Source: Desulfitobacterium dehalogenans ATCC 51507
GTDB taxonomy: Bacteria > Bacillota > Desulfitobacteriia > Desulfitobacteriales > Desulfitobacteriaceae
Reading direction: 5' to 3'
Length of the DNA stretch: 64,000 bases
Assembly: GCF_000243155.2 (NCBI RefSeq)
Contig: NC_018017.1
Location: 3,224,001-3,288,000 of the forward strand
Shown: in pieces, positions 27,089-34,954 of the stretch
How the letters are laid out: each line of letters begins with the position of its first letter
Numbering within the stretch: the first letter of the stretch is position 1
The notes under the pieces: model-generated
What the model was told of the DNA's origin: nothing
Seen by the model: the letters and a program-made list of their open reading frames with translations, nothing else
The model's database searches: none
Translations under genes and position numbers: made by a program

Positions 27089-27151
27089 ATGAACTCTATC
27101 GATGAGCGAATGGCTTCCTTGATTGCGGAGCTGCGGCGAGGTACCCCATGA
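27089..27151 (+). pseudogene. Truncated PadR-like N-terminus (20 codons)
   Basis: A tiny frame with a good ribosome site (AAGGCGGTGGTTTG then ATG) encodes MNSIDERMASLIAELRRGTP and stops in an ATGA overlap with the next gene. LIAELRRGT is how many PadR-family regulators begin before their winged helix, so this looks like a regulator head left after a deletion. It may now serve as a leader peptide for the transferase gene. Confidence 0.45.
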
Positions 27152-27684
27152 AATCAATGCCAAATTGGCTATCATTAAGCAGGATATTACTTTCCTTTGG
27201 TTTGCTTTTCGTAGAGCCATTGAGCCTGAGCTTTTACGTCATTTATATTGCCTGTGGACTCAGCGATATGCTCGATGGTTTTATTGCCAGAAAGACAGGA
27301 ACCACAAGCAACCTTGGCGCAAAGATTGATTCCCTAGCCGATCTGGTCATGGTGGGTATATTGCTCGTTATACTTTTGCCAATCATAAACCCGGAAGCAG
27401 CTATTCTCCTGTGGGTTATTTTTATTGGCGTCATTCGATTGGCAGCAATGATTGTTGCCCAGATAAAATATAACAGTTTTGCAAGTCTTCATACTTATGG
27501 AAATAAAGCCACCGGTTTGGTCTTATTTCTATTTCCATTATTACTTTCTTTTTCTCATACAGATGTATTGATGTACATTATCTGTGTTTTGGCGAGCATT
27601 TCGGCGATAGAGGAACTTCTCATCCATCTGACATCAGATGAACTTCTGCTCAACAGAAAAGGCTTGTTGGAAAGAAAGCTATAA
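27148..27684 (+). CDS. CDP-alcohol phosphatidyltransferase family membrane protein
   Basis: Integral membrane enzyme that transfers a phosphatidyl group from CDP-diacylglycerol to an alcohol, 178 residues with about six membrane helices. The family motif is complete: D(x2)DG(x2)AR(x8)G(x3)D(x3)D, here DMLDGFIARKTGTTSNLGAK followed by IDSLAD. The acceptor (glycerol phosphate, serine or other) cannot be told from sequence. The ATG overlaps the stop of a 20-codon frame upstream. It lies outside the usual lipid gene clusters, in a region of gene debris. Confidence 0.85.
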   Translation: MKSMPNWLSLSRILLSFGLLFVEPLSLSFYVIYIACGLSDMLDGFIARKTGTTSNLGAKIDSLADLVMVGILLVILLPIINPEAAILLWVIFIGVIRLAAMIVAQIKYNSFASLHTYGNKATGLVLFLFPLLLSFSHTDVLMYIICVLASISAIEELLIHLTSDELLLNRKGLLERKL

Positions 27685-27769
27685 ATTGCTGCCTTTATCT
27701 CAATCAGGAGAGCTTTTTAACTTAGAAACGCGCAAAACCTTTTAGATATTTGTCCTATTGGAGGATGGA

Positions 27770-30010
27770 CTATGGTTTAAGCTGCGGAGTACTCTGCAGA
27801 AAAACCAGTGTCAGTTCGTTCCCGACAATTTTATACTGATACTCCAGTTCTATCTTGCCATCTTCTTTACTCTTGCGAAAGGTTATAAGATCATACCCGT
27901 CACTGGTTTTATTCTGAGATGTTTCATAGATAAACCGCTCTCCTTGATCAAGGTATTCTTTCGTCCCGATCCAGTAAGGAAAGCGATTCAGCTCGGGATC
28001 CCATTTGGTAAGCTCGGCAAACAGTTTATTGGAAGCTTCTACGTTAATATCAACCAGTTTTTTCTCCACATATCCCAGGCTGACTTGGGCATCCCTGCCG
28101 ATACTTTGCAGATACTGCTTAGCCTGTGCTTCTTTTTGCACTGCTAATTCAGGATAATGTTCAGCGGAGAGTACGTTATCCCATAATCTTTGCGGAAAAT
28201 TCCTTTTGATGGACTCCGTATACCCTTTACCATCCATGGCCTCCTTATATTCCAGCAGGCTGTATTCCCCATTCGAATTCCTGGCAAAGGTCATAACGGT
28301 GGGAATAGCTCCGCTGCCGCTGGTTCCGGTAAAGATACCGTTTTCAAAACCAAACCACCCGACGCTGGCTACAGTATAGGCAATCACTGTCCCGTCCTTT
28401 TCTTCGACTTCAACTATCTTATGGCCTTCGGTCAGGACCTCTCCCTGAAGGTATCCCTTCCCCTGCCCTTTAACAGCAAGACTTACAGCTTCCTCGATGG
28501 ATTGACCCGTTGCGAGCTGATCCTCTAAATTTTGTGATATGACGTCTGCGTTGTTCTCCTGGGCTGCGCTTTTTGGTTTTAACTTAATGCTTTGGCCGAT
28601 TTTGATCAGTTCAGCTTCGTCGCTATATGCCGTGCTGACATAAAAATCGTAGACCCTTTGATCCTGAGCAAAGATCAAATACAGGTGTTTTTCGTCAAGC
28701 ACGGTATTATCCCCGGAGGCTGCACTCTGCGTCAGCTCAAAGTTCATTAAGATGCCTTTTGTGATCAGTCCCGGAAGTTCCCGTTTACTCTTGGTAAGAG
28801 AATGGTTGGGGACAGGAAGGGGCTGATCGGGGTCGTAATTTAAGATCTGAACACCCCCCAAGGGATGATGATCTTTGCTGAAGAACAATTCCGTCCCGCT
28901 CCCGGTTACTTCCCAGTCCGCCGGTGTTTCAAAGGTATAATCACCGATCTCATAAGGCGTTGCTTGAACTGAAGCCGATGTCCACAAAAGACCGGCTAAA
29001 AGTACCACACAGAGAATGCCGGTGAGGACGATCCTTGGCCGATTACGGTTAAAAAAGTCAGCCATTTTAATCATCTTGATCCTTCTTTCGATATTTTTTC
29101 TGTCATCGGCCATACCCACCAGCCTTGGCATTAATGTCGTTTTTGTATTGATCTTTTCCAGAACCGCTAGCAGGGCTTTCCCATACTCCTTATGCTCGTT
29201 TACGCTCAATAAGCTTAAAACACGCTCATCTGCCGCAACTTCCATGTCCTGGCGGATGCGCATGAAACAGTACCAAATAACAGGGTTAAACCAATGAATG
29301 ATTTGCAGGGTAAGCAGAAGGTGGTTAACCCATACATCCTTTCTCCTGTAATGGGTAAGCTCATGCAGCATGATATAGGAAATATCCTGTTCATTCAGGC
29401 GTAATATATCCGGAGTCAGCAAGATCCTTGGTTTAAAAATGCCGATTAAGGAAGGCGCTTTTACGATATCCTGGATAAGGACAGCGATATCCCCTTTTAC
29501 TTTAGCCTTTGTTTTGCATTTCTCTAAAAGGGCCTGAACAGCGGGGGGTGCCGGCTTGGCATGGGTCTTTAGCTTTCCGGCAAAGGAAACATTAGCATAG
29601 ATCAGCCATACAAGCATAAAAGCCAGCCCTGAAAGCCAAATGATAGGAAGTACATCCGCAGCATATGTACTGAAATCCTGAGCTGAAGCAACGGACCCTT
29701 TGGTCGGGGGCCCAGGCAGTTCATTCCCGGTTTGAGCCCCCTCCGACCAAAAAGTGCTTGCATCTCCGACCGTTTCCGGCAGGTCGAAAAATTTGATTTC
29801 CTGAGACAGCGGTTCAAGAAAATTATATAAGCTCAACGCGCTTTCCGGGCCGAACGGAAGAATTAACTTGACCAGCAGGACTATCCACAGCAAATAATGC
29901 CATCGGGGATTGAGTTTATCTTTCAACACGTTTTTAACAAGGAGTATGACCATCCCGACAATACCGGCATAGAAGGATGTTGTTAAAACTATCTTAAAGA
30001 CAGCTTCCAT
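27770..30010 (-). CDS. BlaR1-type M56 family sensor metalloprotease with unusual C-terminal domain
   Basis: Membrane sensor-protease that would inactivate the BlaI-like repressor encoded just upstream. The first 320 or so residues hold membrane helices and the M56 zinc protease site LHELTHYRRKD (around residue 215), then a membrane helix (IVLTGILCVVLLAGLLW). The remaining 400 residues are predicted outside the cell and lack penicillin-binding motifs (no SxxK or KTG seen), so the signal is probably not a beta-lactam. Length is 746 residues; MecR1/BlaR1 proteins are about 590. The function of the outer domain is unknown. Confidence 0.85.
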   Translation of the reverse strand: MEAVFKIVLTTSFYAGIVGMVILLVKNVLKDKLNPRWHYLLWIVLLVKLILPFGPESALSLYNFLEPLSQEIKFFDLPETVGDASTFWSEGAQTGNELPGPPTKGSVASAQDFSTYAADVLPIIWLSGLAFMLVWLIYANVSFAGKLKTHAKPAPPAVQALLEKCKTKAKVKGDIAVLIQDIVKAPSLIGIFKPRILLTPDILRLNEQDISYIMLHELTHYRRKDVWVNHLLLTLQIIHWFNPVIWYCFMRIRQDMEVAADERVLSLLSVNEHKEYGKALLAVLEKINTKTTLMPRLVGMADDRKNIERRIKMIKMADFFNRNRPRIVLTGILCVVLLAGLLWTSASVQATPYEIGDYTFETPADWEVTGSGTELFFSKDHHPLGGVQILNYDPDQPLPVPNHSLTKSKRELPGLITKGILMNFELTQSAASGDNTVLDEKHLYLIFAQDQRVYDFYVSTAYSDEAELIKIGQSIKLKPKSAAQENNADVISQNLEDQLATGQSIEEAVSLAVKGQGKGYLQGEVLTEGHKIVEVEEKDGTVIAYTVASVGWFGFENGIFTGTSGSGAIPTVMTFARNSNGEYSLLEYKEAMDGKGYTESIKRNFPQRLWDNVLSAEHYPELAVQKEAQAKQYLQSIGRDAQVSLGYVEKKLVDINVEASNKLFAELTKWDPELNRFPYWIGTKEYLDQGERFIYETSQNKTSDGYDLITFRKSKEDGKIELEYQYKIVGNELTLVFLQSTPQLKP

Positions 30011-30012
30011 GT

Positions 30013-30387
30013 TTACATCTCCTCATCTAACATCTTTTTAAGTTCTTCTATCTCTCTTTTGGATAGATGCTGCTCTTTAATAAAGCTGGCTAGCATGAGA
30101 TTCAGTGAACCATTATAGAGCTTGTGTAAAAAGGATTTATTCGCATAGCTTTTATATTCCTCTTCACTGACATTAGGTGAATAGAGATAGGATTTACCAT
30201 CGATCTTTACGGCGCTGACCGCCTCTTTCGAGACCAGCCGGGTAATCAAAGTATGGATGGTCTTGGGTTTCCAGTCCGATACTTCCGCTAATCTTTCTAT
30301 GATCTGAGCGCTGGTGCAGCTTTTCAGCTCCCATAGTATTTTCATTACTTCCAGTTCTGCCTCTGAAATTTGAGGAATTGCCTTCAA
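30013..30387 (-). CDS. BlaI/MecI-family transcriptional repressor
   Basis: Winged-helix repressor, 124 residues, partner of the BlaR1-like gene 2 bases downstream. The pattern PQISEAELEVMKILWELKSC, then WKPKTIHTLITRLVSKEAVS and the cleavage-region YKSYANKSFLHKLYNGS is characteristic of BlaI. The start is TTG at 30387, 6 bases after GGAGGTG; a second TTG lies six codons upstream. Tandem TACA-N2-TGTA dyads in the upstream DNA are the expected operators, so the pair should be autoregulated. Confidence 0.92.
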   Translation of the reverse strand: MKAIPQISEAELEVMKILWELKSCTSAQIIERLAEVSDWKPKTIHTLITRLVSKEAVSAVKIDGKSYLYSPNVSEEEYKSYANKSFLHKLYNGSLNLMLASFIKEQHLSKREIEELKKMLDEEM

Positions 30388-30419
30388 GATACGCACCTCC
30401 AACAATCTATTACAAAGTA

Positions 30420-30481
30420 GTTTACAAGTATATCACAACATTTCTTACACTTGTAAGATAATTATATACTACATGTGTAAG
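30420..30481 (-). promoter_or_regulatory. BlaI operator dyads upstream of the blaI-blaR1 pair
   Basis: Two good dyads, CTTACA-CT-TGTAAG (30444-30457) and CTACA-TG-TGTAAG (30469-30481), and a weaker TTACA-AG-TATA near 30423-30433, fit the TACA-N2-TGTA consensus of BlaI/MecI operators. Their 25-base centre spacing places them on roughly the same helix face. Confidence 0.7.
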
Positions 30482-30636
30482 AAATATAAGTCAATCCTGG
30501 AAATCCGCCTAAACTTCCCCATTCACTTCCTTTCGGCACTACTTTTATTTATTTTAGTCCCTTCCCTGGGTGTTACAAGTTGTCACCAATTGGGACAAAT
30601 CCATATACTATAGTAAAAACCCGGGAAGGGATTGTC

Positions 30637-31482
30637 ATGAGTGATTTGGTAAGCGAACGTACTCCGCAGATTATCGCGGCAGAGATCAACAGCTATAAAG
30701 AATCCAGAGGGAGAATCCAGTTAACCTTTGCTGTGGAAATAGGCCGGCGGCTGATCGAGGCCAAATCCCTTCTTCCTTATGGGGATTGGGGAAAATGGCT
30801 GCAAGAACATGTGAATTATTCCCAGTTTACGGCAGAGAGGTATATGAAAGTCGCCCGAGAGTACGGGCATGCAAGGAGAGGCTCCCCGGAGGGGGAAGAT
30901 GAAGAATCATCAACGTTGCAGATTCTATCCTACTCCCAGGCTTTAGCCCTTCTGGATGTTCCGGAAGAAGAGCGGGCAGAGTTCATCGCCGAACTGGATA
31001 TAGAAAATATGTCCGTGCGCCAGCTACAGAGGGCCATCAAGGAGCGGGGGCAGGCCAAGCAGGAAAAAGAGGAAGCCGAGCAGGAGAATAGGGAGCTGCA
31101 GGAAGCTCTGGAGAGTGAAAAGGAGAAAAACAACCAGCTGAAAAAAGAGCGCGATGGGCTGAAGCTCAGAACAGAGGAGCTGGAAAAGGAAAAACAAAAT
31201 CTGGAACAGGATGTGGCGAAAAAGACAGCTGAGAACAGTAAACTCAAAGAGAGCCAGCTCTTCAAAAACAATCAGAAGTTGAGGACCGATCTTACCGCCG
31301 TCCAAATTAAAAACGCCACTCATCGAGTCGCTTTTAAATTTGAAGCTCTGGAAAAAGCATTCAAGGAACTGACCTATGAGCTGGATCTACTGGTTAACAT
31401 TGATAAGGATGTGCATGGGGAGTATCGAAAAAATCTGAGAAAGTTTCTGCTTAAATGTCTGGATGAGAGAGTGGAAAACTGA
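30637..31482 (+). CDS. DUF3102-type protein with long coiled coil
   Basis: Protein of unknown function, 281 residues. The N-terminal 110 residues resemble DUF3102 (INSYKESRGRIQLTFAVEIG, then LLPYGDWGKWLQEHVNYSQF, ERYMKVARE), a domain often found near mobile or replication genes. From about residue 130 to 215 there is a strong coiled coil rich in E, K and Q. The C-terminal 50 residues are helical and basic. The start is ATG at 30637 behind GGGAAGGG. It stands alone with its own terminator; no partner gene suggests a role. Confidence 0.75.
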   Translation: MSDLVSERTPQIIAAEINSYKESRGRIQLTFAVEIGRRLIEAKSLLPYGDWGKWLQEHVNYSQFTAERYMKVAREYGHARRGSPEGEDEESSTLQILSYSQALALLDVPEEERAEFIAELDIENMSVRQLQRAIKERGQAKQEKEEAEQENRELQEALESEKEKNNQLKKERDGLKLRTEELEKEKQNLEQDVAKKTAENSKLKESQLFKNNQKLRTDLTAVQIKNATHRVAFKFEALEKAFKELTYELDLLVNIDKDVHGEYRKNLRKFLLKCLDERVEN

Positions 31483-31506
31483 TGGATACAGCGCACTTCA
31501 ATGAAA

Positions 31507-31545
31507 AGCGAGTCCTTTGGCGTAAAACGCGGACTCGCTTTTTCG
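31507..31545 (+). terminator. Terminator after the DUF3102 gene
   Basis: Stem AGCGAGTCC/GGACTCGCT (31507-31515 and 31531-31539) followed by TTTTTCG on the plus strand, about 25 bases after the stop. Confidence 0.85.
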
Positions 31546-31591
31546 TTCTATTGCCACTCTATATGTATAATCTGTCGAATTATGAGGGGGC

Positions 31592-31620
31592 TTGTATGTT
31601 CATAGTGTGCTAGTTATAAT
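31592..31620 (+). promoter_or_regulatory. Promoter of cooA
   Basis: TTGTAT (31592-31597) and a perfect TATAAT (31615-31620) separated by 17 bases, 40 bases before the cooA ATG. Looks like a housekeeping sigma promoter giving basal CooA. Confidence 0.65.
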
Positions 31621-31659
31621 AGGGGAAATTAGGAAACTAACAGCGAAAGGTGGATCATC

Positions 31660-32328
31660 ATGCCTGCCAGAATGAAATTGACAGATATTGATTTGATAAA
31701 GGCTTTGAGGTCACCGGAATACAGTGATTTATTATCCATATTTCAAGAGCGGGCTTTCCAAAAGAAGCAGATCATATCTTTTCCTAATCATGAAGAGGAT
31801 TTAGTCATGCTCGTTGAAAACGGGCGGGTACGGGTTTTTTTATCTTATGAAGATAAGGAGTTTACCCTATCTATTTTAGAAAAAGGGGATATCTTCTCCA
31901 TGCATACTAGAGCCTTTACCCAGGCTTTGGATAATGACACCGTACTGTTGGTGGCTGAGACTAAAAAGTTTGGTGAGATGATCACCCGCTATCCACAATT
32001 TTCTCTGATTATGATTAAAGTATTGGGAGACCTTTTGAAAAACTCAATCACCATTATTAATGGGCTGGTTTTTCAGGAAGCGCACACTCGATTAGCTGAA
32101 TTTTTAATGAATGCAGCAAAAGATAAGGGGTGTCAAGTGGATGAGGGAATTCAGCTGGAGTTGGGGTTAAATGTGGAGGATATATCAACTATATTGGGAA
32201 CAAGCCGCCAGACCGTATCCTTTCTGCTCAACGATTTTTACAGGAGCGGCATATTGCTGAAAGTGAATAGGCGAACCCTTATTATTAAAGACATGGACAT
32301 GTTAAAGAAGATGCTCGATAAAGAATGA
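31660..32328 (+). CDS. cooA: CooA-like CO-sensing heme regulator (Crp/Fnr family)
   Basis: CRP-fold transcription activator, 222 residues, just before cooF-cooS-cooC. It starts MPARMKL, with Pro at position 2 as in the Rhodospirillum protein where the N-terminal proline is a heme ligand. The segment EKGDIFSMHTRAF places a histidine at residue 82, matching the proximal heme ligand of CooA proteins; the position of the Rhodospirillum redox-switch cysteine is serine here (Ser80). The C-terminus has a helix-turn-helix, VEDISTILGTSRQTVSFLL. Without spectra the CO response is inferred from these ligands and the neighbours. Confidence 0.85.
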   Translation: MPARMKLTDIDLIKALRSPEYSDLLSIFQERAFQKKQIISFPNHEEDLVMLVENGRVRVFLSYEDKEFTLSILEKGDIFSMHTRAFTQALDNDTVLLVAETKKFGEMITRYPQFSLIMIKVLGDLLKNSITIINGLVFQEAHTRLAEFLMNAAKDKGCQVDEGIQLELGLNVEDISTILGTSRQTVSFLLNDFYRSGILLKVNRRTLIIKDMDMLKKMLDKE

Positions 32329-32370
32329 TAAGCTGAAATAAAACCAAACTGCCAATGGAATAGTTTTTAT

Positions 32371-32406
32371 AGACAAAGGAGAGTGAAAATTCACTCTCCT
32401 TTGTCT
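32371..32406 (+). terminator. Terminator after cooA
   Basis: Perfect 16-bp inverted repeat AGACAAAGGAGAGTGA/TCACTCTCCTTTGTCT with a four-base loop, ending in TTTGTCT. Its last bases overlap the proposed CooA operator in front of cooF. Confidence 0.85.
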
Positions 32407-32444
32407 GCTAATTGACATAATTCTGTAATCATACATGGTACGAT
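32402..32444 (+). promoter_or_regulatory. CooA operator and cooFSC promoter
   Basis: Dyad TGTCT-GCTAAT-TGACA at 32402-32417 fits the CooA/CRP-type pattern TGTC-N8-GACA. A possible -10, TACGAT, is at 32439-32444, which puts the start near 32451 and the operator centre about 41.5 bases upstream, the class II activator position. The operator replaces a separate -35. Confidence 0.55.
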
Positions 32445-32505
32445 GAAATCGACATAATTTACCCTTTCTATCGATGAAAGGGCAGAGATGAGGAGGTGTT
32501 GCTTT

Positions 32506-32976
32506 ATGTCTAATGGAAAGAACCGTTTCATCCATGCTGATCTTAGCCGTTGTTTAGCCTGCAAAAGCTGTGAACTGGCTTGTGGCCTGGCCCATGCAGG
32601 ATGTGAGATCGAAATGAAGCTTAAGCCGCGCATGCGTGTCCTCCAGCAAGGAACCACAGTGGTGATCGCTCAATGCCGTCAGTGTGAGGATGCTCCTTGT
32701 GTTAAGGTTTGCCCGAACGGCTCACTGTATCAGGAAGAGGGGATCGTCAAGCTTAATCGGGAAACTTGTATTGGTTGCAAGCTTTGTGCCAAGGCCTGCC
32801 CCTTCGATTCAATCACCATGACGACGGAAGTGGTCGAAAGATCGGATGGAAGAAAGAACAACCGGACCAAAGCCCTCAAATGTGACCTGTGTTTTAGCCG
32901 GAATAAAGAAATTAAAGCAGAAGGCTGTGCTTGCATTCAGGCCTGCCCGACAAAAGCCCTTTCGCTCAGCTTATAA
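32506..32976 (+). CDS. cooF: Carbon monoxide dehydrogenase electron-transfer subunit CooF
   Basis: Ferredoxin-like protein that takes electrons from CooS, 156 residues. Four cysteine groups are present: CLACKSCELACG, CRQCEDAPCVKVCP, CIGCKLCAKACPFDS and CDLCFSR with a later CACIQACP, enough for four 4Fe-4S clusters. The start is ATG at 32506 behind GAGGAGGTG. It is followed by cooS after 46 bases. CooF normally links the dehydrogenase to a hydrogenase or to other reductases; no CO-linked hydrogenase genes are in this window. Confidence 0.92.
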   Translation: MSNGKNRFIHADLSRCLACKSCELACGLAHAGCEIEMKLKPRMRVLQQGTTVVIAQCRQCEDAPCVKVCPNGSLYQEEGIVKLNRETCIGCKLCAKACPFDSITMTTEVVERSDGRKNNRTKALKCDLCFSRNKEIKAEGCACIQACPTKALSLSL

Positions 32977-33022
32977 AGGAATAGCGAATGCAGAGTGTCG
33001 TAGACTAAAGGAGGAAAGGATC

Positions 33023-34930
33023 ATGAATTTAAGATTTTCCATCGACGAAGCAGTACAGCAACTGCTGCCTGTGGCCGAAAAAGAGAAGATCCAAACCGTT
33101 TGGGATCGCCATAAAGATCAGCAACCTCAATGCGGTTTTGGCAAAATGGGTGTTTGCTGCCGCATTTGCTGGAAAGGTCCCTGCCGGGTCGATCCCTTTG
33201 GCAATGGAGCCCAACGAGGAATTTGCGGCGCAGATGCTCATACCATCGTGGCCCGCAATTTGATCCGCGGCATTGCTGCCGGAGCAGCCTCTCACTCCGA
33301 CCACGGCCGCCATATTGCCCTGACCATGCAGGAGGTCGGAAAAGGAAATGCCCCCGCCTATAAGATTAAGGATGAAGAAAAGTTGAAAAGAATCGCCCAA
33401 AGGCTGGGGATCGATTGCGAAGGAAAAAGCATTCGTGAATTGACCAAAGAAGTGGCTGAAGTGTCCCTGGAGGATTACTCCCGTCAGGATTCTAAAGTTC
33501 CGTGCCGCTGGGCAGAATTGACTATGACTGAAGAGCGGGCGGCCAAATTAAAACAATGGGATGTCATGCCTCACAATATCGATGCTACCGTTGCTGAGAT
33601 TATGAGCCGGACTCATGTGGGCTGTGATGCCGATCCGGTGAATATTCTTCTGGGAGGAGTAAAAGGAGCGGTAGCCGATTATACGGGAATGTATATTTCG
33701 ACCGAGCTTTCCGATGCTCTCTTCGGAACCCCTACACCCACAGTAACCGAGGCCAACCTGGGCGTCATTAGGGAAGATGCCATTAATATTGCCGTCCATG
33801 GGCATAATCCCCTGCTCAGTGAGATGGTGTGCGATGCAGCGGCTATGATGAATGACTTGGCTAAGCAAGCCGGAGCACCAGGTGGATTTAATGTCGTTGG
33901 CGTATGCTGTACCGGGAATGAAGTGATGGTACGTCATGGTGTGCCCCTGGCGACCAACTATCTTTCCCAGGAGATGCCTATTCTAACAGGCGCTTTGGAA
34001 GCCATGGTGGTGGATGTTCAGTGTATTATGCCTTCCCTGGGAGCGATTGCCCAGTGTTTCCATACTCAGCTCATCACCACTATGCCTACCACAAAAATCC
34101 CGGGTGCTACCCATATTCAGTTCGAGACGGAGACGGCCATAGAGTCCGCTAAAAAAATCCTGGAGCTGGCTGTGGAAGCTTACCAGCGTCGGGATCCCAA
34201 GCGGGTGAATATCCCTCAGGTTAAAGAAAAGGCGATCGTCGGTTTCAGCGCCGAAGCGGTGGTCGGAGCCCTGAGTCAGCTTGATGCTCACGATCCTCTT
34301 AAACCTTTATTGGACAATATTGTGAATGGAAATATTCAAGGGATCTGTCTATTTGCCGGCTGCAACAGCACCAACACCCTACAGGATCGAAACTTTGTTG
34401 AGCTGGCCAAACGGTTGGCAGCCGATAATGTTCTTCTTTTAGCAACAGGCTGTGGAGCCGGTGCTTTGGCTAAGCATGGACTGATGACCCAGGAAGCAAC
34501 CATGGAATATGCGGGGGATGGATTGAAAGCTGTCCTGACAGCCATCGGCCAGGCCAATGGTTTGAATGGGCCTCTGCCTCTCGTTCTCCACATGGGATCA
34601 TGCGTAGACAATACCCGTGCCGTTTCCGTAGCTGTCGCCATAGCGCAAAAGCTGGGGGTTGATCTGGATCGCTTGCCACTGGTGGCCTCCGCTCCTGAAG
34701 CGATGTCGGAAAAAGCGGTAGCCATCGGCACCTGGGCCGTAGCCTTAGGCCTGCCCACTCATCTGGGAACTGTTCCTCAAGTCCTGGGGTCCCAGGTGGT
34801 CACAGAAGTATTGACAGAGAAGATCAAGGATATTACGGGGGGCTATTTTATCGTTGAGACTGATCCCGAAGAGGCGGCCAAGAAATTATTCGCCGTGATT
34901 CAGGAGAAGCGGGCCGGATTAAATCTATAG
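33023..34930 (+). CDS. cooS: Anaerobic carbon monoxide dehydrogenase catalytic subunit CooS
   Basis: Nickel-iron CO dehydrogenase (CO plus water to CO2, two electrons and protons), 635 residues, a normal length. B- and D-cluster cysteines are in the N-terminal QCGFGKMGVCCRICWKGPCR. C-cluster ligands appear in HGHNPLLSEM, CCTGNEVMVRHG, AIAQCFHTQ, FAGCNSTNT, ATGCGAGALAKHG and HMGSCVDNTRAV, and the catalytic lysine region is SAPEAMSEKAVAIGTW. The start is ATG at 33023 after AAAGGAGGAAAGG. It is the monofunctional type, not the acetyl-CoA synthase beta-subunit partner, judging from cooF and cooC beside it. Confidence 0.95.
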   Translation: MNLRFSIDEAVQQLLPVAEKEKIQTVWDRHKDQQPQCGFGKMGVCCRICWKGPCRVDPFGNGAQRGICGADAHTIVARNLIRGIAAGAASHSDHGRHIALTMQEVGKGNAPAYKIKDEEKLKRIAQRLGIDCEGKSIRELTKEVAEVSLEDYSRQDSKVPCRWAELTMTEERAAKLKQWDVMPHNIDATVAEIMSRTHVGCDADPVNILLGGVKGAVADYTGMYISTELSDALFGTPTPTVTEANLGVIREDAINIAVHGHNPLLSEMVCDAAAMMNDLAKQAGAPGGFNVVGVCCTGNEVMVRHGVPLATNYLSQEMPILTGALEAMVVDVQCIMPSLGAIAQCFHTQLITTMPTTKIPGATHIQFETETAIESAKKILELAVEAYQRRDPKRVNIPQVKEKAIVGFSAEAVVGALSQLDAHDPLKPLLDNIVNGNIQGICLFAGCNSTNTLQDRNFVELAKRLAADNVLLLATGCGAGALAKHGLMTQEATMEYAGDGLKAVLTAIGQANGLNGPLPLVLHMGSCVDNTRAVSVAVAIAQKLGVDLDRLPLVASAPEAMSEKAVAIGTWAVALGLPTHLGTVPQVLGSQVVTEVLTEKIKDITGGYFIVETDPEEAAKKLFAVIQEKRAGLNL

Positions 34931-34954
34931 AAACAACAAACAGGGGGTTAAGTG

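Noticed and set aside
32846-33022. 59-codon N-terminal extension of CooS
   Set aside because: It overlaps cooF in another frame; the ATG at 33023 has AAAGGAGGAAAGG and gives the normal CooS N-terminus.
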